Shown piece after piece: positions 16,401-25,567 of a stretch of 37,685 nucleotides of DNA. A program made the translations under genes and the position numbers. The stretch's first letter is position 1; every line of letters begins with the position of its first letter. Origin of the DNA: an uncultured Actinomycetes bacterium (lineage in GTDB: Bacteria; Actinomycetota; Actinomycetes; Mycobacteriales; Nakamurellaceae). The notes beneath the pieces were generated by a model. That model did no database searches and was not told the DNA's origin. It saw only the letters and a list, made by a program, of their open reading frames with translations. The stretch covers positions 1 to 37,685 of the forward strand of contig CALANS010000165.1 of assembly GCA_937926105.1 (NCBI GenBank), read 5' to 3'.

Positions 16401-16682
16401 CCGATAGCGTCCGACAGAGCCCTGTCGGATATTGTCTCCTCCTCGACGGAGAGGTGGGGCACCTAGCTTGAGCTGGCCAATGCGGCGCTCGGGTACTTCG
16501 ATCTGGTACAGCCGGAACCGCTGCCACAGCCATCTCGGCTGGCTCACACCATGGAGTTTGAGCGCACCGACAATCATCACGGCGGCGCGAAAATCCCGAA
16601 TCTCGACTACGCGGAGCCCAGGGCCCACGGGAGTCTTTATCAGAGCTCTTCATGCAGCACAATTGCCCCCCGTTCCCCGGGT

Positions 16683-17624
16683 TCAGAGGCTGTGCACAGG
16701 AACGTATGGATCGCCTTGGAGGGACGCCGCGCGCACCTTGGCTCTCAGCGCTTCAGTGAAGTCGAATCGGCCTTCGAGTATCCACGCAAGATCTCCTCCG
16801 TCGAGCAGAACGAGCCGGTTGTCCTTGGCCTGCCGATACCTCTCGACTGCCGCAGGCCGGAAGCCCGCCATCGAGATAAAAAGTCCCCGGGTGGCGTCGA
16901 TACGCCGCTCGATTTTGTCTGTGAATGCAGCCAGATCTGTCGCGACGGCGACGTTGTCGCGCCACCGGGCTTCAATCAGGTAAGTGAAAGAGTCAAGTGT
17001 GACTGCCCCGTCGATCTGGTCGGTCTCGGTTTTGTACGAGCCGTGGTAGTCGAGTTCAGCCCATCGGAATAGGGCCGCGAGTAGCTTTTCGAGGTCGTAA
17101 CCGCGCCGTTGCCGGTTGGACTGGCGGTGCAACGTCTGGAACGTGTCGTTGAGGGCAGCGAGATGCTCCCGTTTCGAGGTCGATTCGGCCGCCGACGTTG
17201 CGGCGGCCTTACGCCGTTCGGTGCGGGCCAAGTCTTCCGGGGAAACGAGTAGGTTCGCCTGGTGCGCTAAGCGGCGAAGATCATTGAGAGCACGTTGTCC
17301 AGCTGCGGCGTCCGGCACGTTCGGGTCAGGCTTGTCGAGATTGGCGAGTGCGGCGATGAGACTGTGCTGCACCTTGCGGCCCCGCAGCCCGGCGCGATCT
17401 AGGTCGTCCCAAGTGTTGCGGAATATCTGGTATTTAGTCAGGTAGGAGTACTTCTCCGCGCCATTCGCGCTGACGCCGCTATTGCGCAGCAGTTGCTTTA
17501 GGGAAGTCTTGTAGTGCAGCGCTGACCCGGCTACTTGGACGGCGGCCTCGAAGACGGACAAAGGTATCGGCTCCACGAACCCATTCTCACTGAAGCTTGT
17601 GACGATGAGAACTCCTCGACTCAC
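16683..17624 (-). CDS. PD-(D/E)XK restriction-endonuclease-like protein
   Basis: 313 residues. The C-terminal half has the layout of Mrr/RecB-like restriction nucleases: GYDLEKLLAALF (175-186), QIDGAV (203-208, D205), YLIEARW (215-221, E218 and R220 in place of the usual E-x-K lysine), then DLAAFTDKI and RGLFISMAGF. It would cleave DNA, perhaps modified or invading DNA. The N-terminal 150 residues are mostly helical and may be a recognition or regulatory part. The Lys-to-Arg change in the catalytic triad is unusual and could alter activity. Start GTG at 17624; no better start is seen. It faces away from ardC and, with the EcsC-like gene, forms a minus-strand cargo island. Confidence 0.75.
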   Translation of the reverse strand: MSRGVLIVTSFSENGFVEPIPLSVFEAAVQVAGSALHYKTSLKQLLRNSGVSANGAEKYSYLTKYQIFRNTWDDLDRAGLRGRKVQHSLIAALANLDKPDPNVPDAAAGQRALNDLRRLAHQANLLVSPEDLARTERRKAAATSAAESTSKREHLAALNDTFQTLHRQSNRQRRGYDLEKLLAALFRWAELDYHGSYKTETDQIDGAVTLDSFTYLIEARWRDNVAVATDLAAFTDKIERRIDATRGLFISMAGFRPAAVERYRQAKDNRLVLLDGGDLAWILEGRFDFTEALRAKVRAASLQGDPYVPVHSL

Positions 17625-17936
17625 CTGTTACGGCGATTTATGGTTGCTGTCGCTCCATTGGCGGCCTGGCGGTCACGTGGACGGTGAGGGCAATGGACTG
17701 TGATCGGCGGCCGATCGATCTGTTTGCCAGCTTCGCACGAACCCCGGACAACTTGAACTAGCGCCTACTCATGCCGCTGCAATCGTCGGCGACGCGGGTT
17801 GACGGGCCTCACTGCCTACCGCACAGGTGCGAATGGTTCGCGAGGGTTGACCTTCCTCCGCGCTGGTATTGACGTCTTGGTGCTAAAGCGCAGGTCACGA
17901 AGCATTTTTCGCATGCGCGTCTCCCGCCGTGAGGCG
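17625..17936. other. Non-coding gap between nuclease and ArdC operon
   Basis: 312 bp between divergent genes. No credible gene, tRNA or repeat was found. It must hold the promoters of the nuclease gene (-) and the ArdC-TraG-Tad operon (+). It has somewhat lower GC than the genes around it, with short T-rich patches (GCATTTTTCGC near 17902-17912). It ends at the backbone 22-bp element. Confidence 0.5.
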
Positions 17937-17958
17937 ACTACCGCGCAGCGCGCGCACC
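17937..17958 (+). promoter_or_regulatory. Backbone 22-bp element, copy 3 (upstream of ArdC-TraG-Tad operon)
   Basis: ACTACCGCGC, then AGCG, then CGCGCACC, ending 42 bp before the ATG at 18001 and followed after seven bases by GG of AAGG. The outer 18 bases equal those of the other copies. It precedes the longest gene run in the window and so could control coupling protein and pilus together. Confidence 0.8.
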
Positions 17959-18000
17959 ACTACAAGGTGAAGAACTTCGCTGACCCCTGGGGGTGCCGCC

Positions 18001-19089
18001 ATGAAGGCAGATGATGTCGACGATCGGCTCAAGGCCGTGCAGGAGATGTTGACTGCGTCGGTGGAGGACCTGTTCGCGTCGGATGACTGGCGGGCGGCGC
18101 TGTCGGCAGCGGCCCGCTTCCATAACTATTCGTTCGACAACGTGCTGCTAATCCACGCGCAGCACCACGCGGCGTTCGTCGACGGTCGGGTGTCGGCGCC
18201 AGAGCCGTCGATGGTGGCCGGTTTCCGGCAGTGGCAGGCGATGGGCCGGCAAGTGCAGGGCGGGCAGCACGGCTACCGGATTCTTCGGCCCAACCGGGTC
18301 CAGTGGCGCGAGACAAAGGACCCAGGCGGCGAGTGGCGTCGGATGGCACGCACGGAGCGGCCGCAGCCGGGAGCGTCGCTGCGGCAGCGCTCCCGGCTGA
18401 ATCCAAACCGGCCGTTCGACCTCGCGACGGTGTTCGACATTTCTCAGACGGAAGGGGAGCCGATCCCGGAGCCGCCGACTCCGGTGCTTCTTGCTGGCCG
18501 CGCCACGGAAGGCTTGTGGTCAGGACTTACTGAACAGGTTGCCTCGCGCGGCTTCGTACTGCGTGACGCGCCGTCGGCGGCTTCGCTGGGCGGCGCGAAC
18601 GGGGTCACCAGCTGGGCCGATGTGTCGGTGACAGTGCGCGCCGATATGGATGACGCGGCCCGCGCGAAGACCTTGTCGCACGAGCTGGGCCACGTCATTC
18701 TGCACGACCCTCGAGGCCCGGATAGCTCCATCGACCTGGATGCCGCGATGTTGGTGACGCGCGGCGTGAAGGAGGTCGAGGCCGAGTCGGTGGCGTTCTT
18801 GATCGGGGCCGCGCACGGCATGGACACCTCCGACTACTCCCTGCCCTACATCTCCACGTGGGCGAGCCGCGATGACGGCATCAGTGTGGTGCGCCAGTCC
18901 GGCACCCGTGTCATTGCCACGGCGCGCAAGATCCTAGATGCCCTGCCCACGCAGCAGTGGGGGTCCGGTCAGCCGCCCGGGATGGTCGAGCGGGTCGAGC
19001 AGCTCCGCCGCGAGGCACCAACCCTCCACGCGAGGCGGGATCGTAGGCCGGCAGGAGCGGCCCGAACGGCAGTGGGGGTGTCTCGGTGA
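18001..19089 (+). CDS. ArdC-like ssDNA-binding protein with zinc metallopeptidase domain
   Basis: 362 residues. The N-terminal region (about 15-110, including FHNYSFDNVLLIHAQ and GRQVQGGQHGYRILRP) is the ArdC/DUF1738 single-strand DNA-binding domain carried by many transfer systems to protect incoming DNA from restriction. The C-terminal half is an ImmA/IrrE-like metallopeptidase with SHELGH (zinc ligands H227 and H231, catalytic E228) and a downstream EVEAESVAFL segment supplying the third ligand. It is the first gene after copy 3 of the backbone element and overlaps the coupling protein gene (GTGA). Confidence 0.88.
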   Translation: MKADDVDDRLKAVQEMLTASVEDLFASDDWRAALSAAARFHNYSFDNVLLIHAQHHAAFVDGRVSAPEPSMVAGFRQWQAMGRQVQGGQHGYRILRPNRVQWRETKDPGGEWRRMARTERPQPGASLRQRSRLNPNRPFDLATVFDISQTEGEPIPEPPTPVLLAGRATEGLWSGLTEQVASRGFVLRDAPSAASLGGANGVTSWADVSVTVRADMDDAARAKTLSHELGHVILHDPRGPDSSIDLDAAMLVTRGVKEVEAESVAFLIGAAHGMDTSDYSLPYISTWASRDDGISVVRQSGTRVIATARKILDALPTQQWGSGQPPGMVERVEQLRREAPTLHARRDRRPAGAARTAVGVSR

Positions 19090-20915
19090 CGCAAACCATG
19101 CCGCGGCCGGCTAACGACACCGCTTGGGCTGCCGTCATTCTCGGCGGGGCCGCCCTCCTAGCTGCGCTGTGGGCGGGCGGTGCCGCGGCGGTGGTGATCG
19201 CAGGCGGCAGTCCGCACGGTGATGCGCTGGCTGGGGTGCGTGCGATGGCAAACGCCGAGGCCCCGGCCACGGTGTGGGGTACGGCGTCGCCGGGGCCGGG
19301 CCTGTACTGGTCGATCACCGTCGCAGTTCTGGTAGTTGCCGTCGTGATCGCGGCCGCTGCTCGGCACCTATTCGCCCCCGGCATCACCAGCGTGGACGTC
19401 TACCGGCTGCCCGGCACCGCTACTCGCCGGGAGCTACGCCGCACCTGCTCACCGACTGCGGTCGCCAGGCGGGGCCGCCACCTGCGCCCATCGATCACCC
19501 ACCCCTCTGCTCGCGATGTGGGACTGCGGATCGGCAGCGCGCGCGGCGTCGAGGTGTGGACCTCGGTGGAGGACTCCGTGGTGGTCCTCGGCCCGGCCCG
19601 TTCGGGCAAGGATCTGCACCTGGTCGTCAATGTCATTCTGAACGCCCCCGGCGCCGTCGTTGCCACATCGACCCGTCCGGACAACATCGCCCAGACCGTC
19701 GCCGCCAGAAGGAGTCTCGGCCCGGTCGCCGTGTTCGACCCGCAGCACCTAGCCGGCGACATCGACGCGGGCTTGCGGTGGTCGCTGACCCGCGGCTGCG
19801 ACCAGCCGATGACCGCGATGATTCGCGCCGCGGGCCTGGCCGCCGGAACCGGCAAAGGCGCCGAGGACGGCTCGTTCTGGCAGGGACAGACCGAGGCCGC
19901 ACTCCGCGCTCTGCTCATGGCGGCGGCACTGGATGGCCGCGGCGCCGCAGACCTGTATCGGTGGTCGCTGACCCCGGCCGCGGTGCAGGACGCGATCGCG
20001 ATCCTCGACACCCACCCGCGCGCACCGGCAGGCTGGGCGACCGCCCTGAACGCGGTGGCCGACTCCGACCCTCGGCAGCGCGACTCGGTGTGGCTCGGCG
20101 TCCGCCAGTCCCTCGCAGCGCTCGGCGACCCGGACGTGTTGGCCGCCGTCACTCCCGGACCGGGGGAGCAGTTCGACCCGGAGATGTTCATTTGCGCGTC
20201 CGGGACCCTGTATCTGGTGGGCACCGCGACCGGCGCGGGCGCGGCCGCGAACCTGGTGGCCGCGTTCATCGAAGACATCGTCGAAACCGCGCGGCATCTC
20301 GCCGCAGGGTCCGTCGGCGCGCGGTTGGATCCGCCGATCACGGTGATGCTCAACGAGATCGGCAACCTCTCCCCGCTACCGTCCCTACCCACCCTGATGT
20401 CCGAGGGCGGTGGCACCGGGATCTGCACCTGGGCGATCCTCCAATCCCTCGCCCAAGCCCGCCACAAGTGGGGCGAGCAGGCAGCCGCCACGGTATGGGA
20501 CGCCTCGACCACCAAGATCATCCTCGGGGGCGGCGGCAACGCCGGCGACCTGCGGGATCTCGCCGCCCTGATCGGGGAGCGCGACGAAACCACCTGGGCC
20601 GAAAACCGCGGCAACGACGGTGCACGCAGCCGCACCTCCTCGCTGCGACGCATCCCGATACTCGACTCCGGAAGGCTCCGCACGCTGCCGTTCGGCACCG
20701 CCGTGCTGCTCTTGCGATCCGTGCCGCCGGCCGTCATCCGAATGCGCCGTTGGACCGCACGGCCAAGCGCCCGAAAAAGTGGCGATCGTCGTGATTCCGC
20801 TGGTCCTGATTCCAATGAGAATCACACGTCGTCCTCGCGAAAAGTTGAGAAACCAGGAATTCGGGCGCACGATGGGCGGACCTCCATCGTGTGTGGGGAG
20901 GTGACGACGCGATGA
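19086..20915 (+). CDS. TraG/VirD4-type coupling protein
   Basis: 609 residues. Two N-terminal membrane spans (about 14-40 and 75-98) lead into a RecA-like ATPase. Walker A is GPARSGKD (169-176), with Asp where Thr or Ser is usual, a variation known to me from actinobacterial members. Walker B is ITVMLNEIGN (418-427), with Asn423 before Glu424. The GGGTGICTWAILQSLAQARHKWG segment region and LGGGGNAGDLRDLAALIG are typical of TraG/TraD (TraM-recognition). It links the relaxase-DNA complex to the secretion channel. GTG start overlaps ardC; its stop overlaps the lipoprotein gene that opens the tad cluster. Confidence 0.9.
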   Translation: MTQTMPRPANDTAWAAVILGGAALLAALWAGGAAAVVIAGGSPHGDALAGVRAMANAEAPATVWGTASPGPGLYWSITVAVLVVAVVIAAAARHLFAPGITSVDVYRLPGTATRRELRRTCSPTAVARRGRHLRPSITHPSARDVGLRIGSARGVEVWTSVEDSVVVLGPARSGKDLHLVVNVILNAPGAVVATSTRPDNIAQTVAARRSLGPVAVFDPQHLAGDIDAGLRWSLTRGCDQPMTAMIRAAGLAAGTGKGAEDGSFWQGQTEAALRALLMAAALDGRGAADLYRWSLTPAAVQDAIAILDTHPRAPAGWATALNAVADSDPRQRDSVWLGVRQSLAALGDPDVLAAVTPGPGEQFDPEMFICASGTLYLVGTATGAGAAANLVAAFIEDIVETARHLAAGSVGARLDPPITVMLNEIGNLSPLPSLPTLMSEGGGTGICTWAILQSLAQARHKWGEQAAATVWDASTTKIILGGGGNAGDLRDLAALIGERDETTWAENRGNDGARSRTSSLRRIPILDSGRLRTLPFGTAVLLLRSVPPAVIRMRRWTARPSARKSGDRRDSAGPDSNENHTSSSRKVEKPGIRAHDGRTSIVCGEVTTR

Positions 20916-21622
20916 AGAGCAAGATCGCAGCCATACTGACCGCGACCGCGGTAGCGCTCGTCTCCTGCACCAGCGGCACAACCGGCCAGGGTGGCGACTC
21001 GACGGGCAGCGCGCCGACCGCGGTGACGACCTCCAGCTCGCCACCTGGCGGCTCGTCGGTAGCCTCATCGACCTCGGCCGCTACGTCGTCAACGCCGCCA
21101 GCCGACTCGACGTCTCCTCCCACCGAGACCGCGCCGACGAGCAGCGGTGACGCGTATGACGGGATCCCGGTCGAGATCCCCGCCACGATCACGGGCGCGA
21201 ACCTCGCAGCCGCGAAGCAGGGCGTGGCTGTGTGGCGAAACGCGGTGCGCGTCCTCGACCAGTCATTACAAGACCCGGCGGGCAAGGACTGGAAGCCGAT
21301 CGTCTACCGCTACATCAACGACCCCGCCGCGACCAAACAGCTCGCCCTGATCGACACCTTCGTCAAGCGGCACCTCCACCAAGTCGGCGACACCGGCTAC
21401 ACCGCAAAGATTTTCGAAGCGAATGACCACAGCATCAAGATCCGCGCCTGCGTCGACCTCAGTCATGTCGACTATCTCGACGCGCAAGGCAGCAGCCAAT
21501 TGGTCGCGAGTGAACGCCACGTCGAGTGGGAAATCTGGCTCAGCCAGTACACCGAGCCGAAGGGCGTGTGGTTCGTCGGTCTCATCAACAAGCCCAAGCC
21601 AGTGCAGCCATGCGGACCCTGA
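20912..21622 (+). CDS. Secreted lipoprotein at the head of the tad cluster
   Basis: 236 residues. A lipoprotein signal peptide ends in the lipobox LVSC (Cys19). A Ser/Thr/Pro-rich stalk follows to about residue 85. The remaining 150 residues form a small globular domain (AVWRNAVRVLDQSLQDP...WLSQY) like the NTF2-like or mce-associated extracytoplasmic domains, which I cannot assign firmly. ATG at 20912 with GGGGAGG upstream, overlapping the coupling-protein stop. It probably sits on the outer face of the membrane as part of the pilus or mating apparatus. Confidence 0.7.
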   Translation: MKSKIAAILTATAVALVSCTSGTTGQGGDSTGSAPTAVTTSSSPPGGSSVASSTSAATSSTPPADSTSPPTETAPTSSGDAYDGIPVEIPATITGANLAAAKQGVAVWRNAVRVLDQSLQDPAGKDWKPIVYRYINDPAATKQLALIDTFVKRHLHQVGDTGYTAKIFEANDHSIKIRACVDLSHVDYLDAQGSSQLVASERHVEWEIWLSQYTEPKGVWFVGLINKPKPVQPCGP

Positions 21623-22464
21623 GCATCGGCGCCACAGTGGCTACCTTGGTATCTGCGATCGCGCTGATCGGCTGGGCGCACCCAGCTTATGCAGCGTCGG
21701 CCGGCTGTGGCGGCTTTGACGACACGACCGGCGACTACATTGCCTGCGCGAGTGACGACGGTGAGAGCGGAACGGGACACGACTCCGGCTCCGGGGGAGA
21801 TCAGCCGTGTTTCGCGGTGGAGATCGGGCAACCGGCGTTGGACAGCCCGATCTGGCTGCAATACATCCCGGCGGGCGCAGATCCTGCCGATTACGTTCTG
21901 ATGCAACAGGGTTGCGGCTCGACAGACTGGCAGAGCCCGGATGTTTTTGCGCTCTTGATCAACAGGCAGCCTCCGCCCGACCCGTACGCGCTGGCGCAGG
22001 AGGCGATCGCGAAACTGCCGGTGCCGCTGCCCGAGATCCGGTTCGGCCCGGACGCGCAGCAGATCGCGGTCAATGTCCCGATGTGGCTGTGGGTCGCCAA
22101 CCCGGAACCCATCTCGGCGTCGGCAACGGACCGGACGGTGACGGTCACCGCAACAGCCGAATTGGCGTCGGTGACGTGGTCAATGGGCGAACCGCGCGCC
22201 GCGGACTTCGTCTGTGACGGGGCGGGGGAGGCGCCGTGGCCGGGTGCGGATTCGTGGCAGCCGCCCTGCGGCTACACCTACCGGCTGCGCTCCCTGCCCG
22301 AGCGCACCGCAGGGGCCGGCACCTGGCAGATGGCGGCCGAGGCGACTTGGCAGATTACCTGGAGCGCGAACACCGGCGAGTCCGGCTCGGATGCGGTGAC
22401 GACGAGATCAGCGGCGCGAGTGCGGGTCGGCGAGTGGCGCACCGTCATCGTCGCGGGCAGTTGA
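21610..22464 (+). CDS. Secreted protein of the tad cluster, unknown function
   Basis: 284 residues with a clear signal peptide (hydrophobic 5-20, cleavage likely after AHPAYA). The mature part is Cys-containing and beta-rich, with ATDRTVTVTATAELASVTW in the middle and a C-terminal region that ends in VRVGEWRTVIV. Proteins of this kind occur before cpaB in actinobacterial tad loci, but I know no function. It overlaps the lipoprotein gene by 13 bp. Confidence 0.65.
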   Translation: MRTLSIGATVATLVSAIALIGWAHPAYAASAGCGGFDDTTGDYIACASDDGESGTGHDSGSGGDQPCFAVEIGQPALDSPIWLQYIPAGADPADYVLMQQGCGSTDWQSPDVFALLINRQPPPDPYALAQEAIAKLPVPLPEIRFGPDAQQIAVNVPMWLWVANPEPISASATDRTVTVTATAELASVTWSMGEPRAADFVCDGAGEAPWPGADSWQPPCGYTYRLRSLPERTAGAGTWQMAAEATWQITWSANTGESGSDAVTTRSAARVRVGEWRTVIVAGS

Positions 22465-22486
22465 ACGGGCGGATGGGAGAAACACG

Positions 22487-23161
22487 ATGACGACCACCAC
22501 AACAAGACCGGAAGCCGCGAGCTCTGCTGGGCCGGGTATGACGGCGGCGCCGATCCTGCCCACGCCGAAACGGCGCCGCCGACCGGCACTGCTCGCGGCC
22601 GGCATCGTCCTCGCGATGGTCGGGGGACTCGCCGCCTACGCACTGGCCGCATCGATGTCGACTCGCACCGCCGTCGTGGTCGCCGCGAGCGATATCCCGT
22701 GGGGCGCAACGCTTACCGCGACGGATCTGGTCGAAGCAGATATTGCGGGTGACCCGGCCCTGGCGGTGATCCCGTGGCAGGATCGCTCGACGGTGATCGG
22801 GCAGCGGGCTGCGGCGGATATTCACCGCGGCGCATTGGTTGGTCGGGCCGATCTGATGGCAGCCGAGATCCCGCCAGACGGTAGGGCCTTGGTGGGTGTT
22901 GCGGTGAAGCCCGGTCAGCAGCCGGCCACCGTGCTGGCTGCGGGTCAGAATGTGTTGATCGTCCACACCACCGCCGACGGCCGCACCTCCGCCGATGACG
23001 CGGGGGCAGGGCCGGTGGCGGCGGTCGTGTTCACCGTCAGCGACGCCGATGCGGGCGGCGGCCGCACGGTCGACGTGTTCGTCGACGAGGCCGACGCGCC
23101 GATGGTTGCCGCCTGGTCAGCGGCCGGAGCGGCGTCAATCATCGCCGTGGCGGGCAGGTGA
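22487..23161 (+). CDS. cpaB: SAF-domain pilus assembly protein, CpaB/RcpC-like
   Basis: 224 residues. A cytoplasmic tail is followed by one membrane span (about 36-56) and an SAF domain (about 60-125, with ASDIPWGATLTATDL). CpaB proteins act outside the membrane in Flp pilus assembly. The gene lies in the expected order before cpaE and tadA. ATG at 22487 follows GGGAGAAAC. Confidence 0.8.
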   Translation: MTTTTTRPEAASSAGPGMTAAPILPTPKRRRRPALLAAGIVLAMVGGLAAYALAASMSTRTAVVVAASDIPWGATLTATDLVEADIAGDPALAVIPWQDRSTVIGQRAAADIHRGALVGRADLMAAEIPPDGRALVGVAVKPGQQPATVLAAGQNVLIVHTTADGRTSADDAGAGPVAAVVFTVSDADAGGGRTVDVFVDEADAPMVAAWSAAGAASIIAVAGR

Positions 23162-23168
23162 GGCAGCC

Positions 23169-24062
23169 GTGCTCACCGTCATCGCAGCCGGCAAAGGCTC
23201 CCCAGGAACGACCACGTTGGCGCTCGGCCTATCGCTCACCTGGCCGGCGCCGGTGCTTCTGGTCGAGGCCGACCCTTCCGGCGGCTCGATCCGCCACGGC
23301 TACGGGCAGGGCACCGACATGGCCGGGCGCAACCTGCTCGGCTGGCGGATCACCGCCCGCCGCACCGACCCGGTCGAGGCGATCTGGGCCAACACTGTGC
23401 AGCTGGTGGGCGGCTGCCAGGTGCTTCCCGGCCTCGACACGCCTGCCCAGGCGGCAAGCATCGACTATACACTGCTCGCCAGAGCCCTTGCCGGCCTCGA
23501 CGCGGACGTGATCGTCGATATCGGACGCATCCCCGGGCCGGTGGACATCGGGCCGCTCATCGCCGTCGCAGACCGGGTCGTCATCCCGCTGCGGTCGACA
23601 CTCGCCTCGGTGCACGCCGCGCAGTCCGCCGCCGTCACGGCCGGTGGGTTCATGAGCCAGGCCCACGACGGCCCGACGGGAGTCGACGACCGATCAGTGT
23701 CGGTACTTGTCGGTGCGGGGCGCCCGTATCCCGAAGACGATGTGCGGGCTGCGATGGCACAGACCGCCCCGCTGGCCGGCACGGTCGCGTGGGATCCAGT
23801 CGCCGCGGCGATGCTGTCCGACGGGGCACCTTCGCCGCGCAGGTTCGAGGTAGCGCCACTCATACGGTCCATGCGTCATCTCGCCGAGACGCTCGCTGCG
23901 CGGCACGAGCCCGCCCGCGACCCGGCGAAAGCTCTGATACTGCAGGACGTTTCAACTAACGCAGGTTCAATCGCACGCGACGATGCTGAGCCTTTGGACC
24001 GCGCCCCGACTCGCGGGCTGCACCGTCATAGCGAACCGGTGCCGATCGGAGGTGCGCAATGA
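23169..24062 (+). CDS. ParA/MinD-like ATPase, CpaE/TadZ-like
   Basis: 297 residues from GTG at 23169. The N-terminus shows a deviant Walker A (AAGKGSPGTTTLALGL, residues 6-21) and LLVEADPSGGSIR, as in actinobacterial CpaE-like proteins. A conserved VIVDIGRIP corresponds to the Walker B strand. In tad systems this protein positions the assembly machine at the membrane. The variable C-terminal tail (about 240-297) is polar. It overlaps tadA by ATGA. Because of its context I regard it as a pilus protein and not as a plasmid partition ATPase. Confidence 0.78.
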   Translation: MLTVIAAGKGSPGTTTLALGLSLTWPAPVLLVEADPSGGSIRHGYGQGTDMAGRNLLGWRITARRTDPVEAIWANTVQLVGGCQVLPGLDTPAQAASIDYTLLARALAGLDADVIVDIGRIPGPVDIGPLIAVADRVVIPLRSTLASVHAAQSAAVTAGGFMSQAHDGPTGVDDRSVSVLVGAGRPYPEDDVRAAMAQTAPLAGTVAWDPVAAAMLSDGAPSPRRFEVAPLIRSMRHLAETLAARHEPARDPAKALILQDVSTNAGSIARDDAEPLDRAPTRGLHRHSEPVPIGGAQ

Positions 24063-25567
24063 CCTCCACCATGGACGGTCACATCAACGGCCACGCCGAG
24101 AGCCGCATGCTGCCTCCCATGACTGCCGCCGGCATCCGGGATGGATCCGCTTCGCAACACGGGACGACAAGCAGCGAGACATCGCGTGACGCGGTGGATT
24201 TCGCCGTCGTGCGCCAGCTGCGGGCGGCGGTGAACACCGATCTTGACCGCTACAGCCAAACCCACAGCCGAGGCGGGCTGGATCGGGCGGGGCAGAAGCA
24301 GCTGGCCATGCACCTCATCTCGAGTCGCGTGGCTGAGTGGGCGGACGAGCTCGTTGCCGCCGGCGGTGTGCCTCCCAGCGCCGAGGCGGAGCGCCTGCTG
24401 GCGGATGCGGTGCTGGCCGCGATGTTCGGGCTCGGCCGCATCGAACAACTCCTGCAGGACGATGAGGTCGAGGAGATCTTCATCAACGGCGCCTCCGACG
24501 CCATCTGCCGCTACAGCGACGGCCGCACCGAGACCCGCCCGCCGGTGGCCGAATCGGACGAGGACCTGCTCGGCCAACTGCGGGCGATCGCCACCTATCA
24601 CGGGCAAAACGAGCGGGCCGTCACCAACGCGTGGCCGTTTCTGAACCTGCGGCTGCCGGACGGATCGCGGCTGGCGGCCCAGTGGTCGATCACCCCGCAT
24701 CCCCAGGTGACGATCCGCCGCCACCGTTTCACCGACATCACCCTTACCCAGCTGGTTGATATGGGCACCATCTCGAAATCGATGGCCGCGTTCCTTGCGG
24801 CGGCCGTCGCCGGGCGCAGGTCGATTCTGATCGTCGGCTCCCCGGGCTCCGGCAAGACAACGCTGCTGCGCGCCTTGGCCCGCTGCCTGCCCCGCTGGGA
24901 ACGATTCGCCACCCTGGAAACCGAATACGAGCTGCTGCTACACGAACTGTCGGGTGCTTTCCCGCTGCTGCTCGCGGCCGAAGCGAGGCCCGGCACGGGC
25001 GAGACCGACGGGAGCGGCAGGCCCGCGGGGGAGGTGACGCTGGCCGACATCTTCCCGGAGCTGCTGCGCCACGGGCTGGACCGGATCCTGGTCGGCGAGG
25101 TGCGTGGCCCGGAGATCATCCCGATGCTCGCCGCGATGTCGCGCGGCTGCAAGGGCTCGATGGCCACGTTCCACGCCGACTCCGCCCGCGGCACGTTCGA
25201 GGCTCTCGCCGGTTTGTTGGGGGAGCACAAGACGTCGTGGAGCCACGACGCCGCGATGGCCCAGATCGCCACGGCGGTGGATCTGATCGTCTATATCGAC
25301 TACGCCACCACCAGCGCCGGCCGCAAGACCCGGTTCGTCTCCGAGATCCTGGAGGTCGGACCGGTCGGCGAGAACGGGCAGCCGTCCGCCACCACCATCT
25401 TCGGCCCCGACCCGAATCGGCCGGATGATCCGCGCGGCTACCCGCAGCACGCACCGGAGGATCAAACCTGGTGCTACAAGACCGGTTTCGACCTCGGCTG
25501 GCTGACCCCGGGCAACGGAGGCTGGGACCAACCCGCACCGGCAACACTCATCGGCGGTGCGCCATGA
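24059..25567 (+). CDS. tadA: TadA/CpaF pilus assembly ATPase
   Basis: 502 residues. Type II/IV secretion ATPase with Walker A GSPGSGKTT (260-268), an Asp box region LETEYELLL, Walker B DRILVGEVRG (E348 region) and the His box SMATFHADSARGT. The N-terminal domain (LLQDDEVEEIFINGA) is that of the CpaF family. It drives assembly of Flp pili, or conjugative mating structures, from the cytoplasm. It overlaps genes on both sides by four bases. Confidence 0.93.
   Translation: MTSTMDGHINGHAESRMLPPMTAAGIRDGSASQHGTTSSETSRDAVDFAVVRQLRAAVNTDLDRYSQTHSRGGLDRAGQKQLAMHLISSRVAEWADELVAAGGVPPSAEAERLLADAVLAAMFGLGRIEQLLQDDEVEEIFINGASDAICRYSDGRTETRPPVAESDEDLLGQLRAIATYHGQNERAVTNAWPFLNLRLPDGSRLAAQWSITPHPQVTIRRHRFTDITLTQLVDMGTISKSMAAFLAAAVAGRRSILIVGSPGSGKTTLLRALARCLPRWERFATLETEYELLLHELSGAFPLLLAAEARPGTGETDGSGRPAGEVTLADIFPELLRHGLDRILVGEVRGPEIIPMLAAMSRGCKGSMATFHADSARGTFEALAGLLGEHKTSWSHDAAMAQIATAVDLIVYIDYATTSAGRKTRFVSEILEVGPVGENGQPSATTIFGPDPNRPDDPRGYPQHAPEDQTWCYKTGFDLGWLTPGNGGWDQPAPATLIGGAP

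Noticed and set aside
17799..18014. Small 71-codon frame upstream of ArdC
   Set aside because: No ribosome-binding site, spans the 22-bp element and runs into ardC; no recognisable protein.
19274..20794. 506-codon plus-strand open frame
   Set aside because: Frame-shifted shadow of the coupling protein gene, dominated by Arg and Pro.
23169..24062. Reading the ParA-like ATPase as a plasmid partition protein
   Set aside because: It lies between cpaB and tadA with 4-bp coupling and has no ParB-like partner; CpaE/TadZ role fits better.
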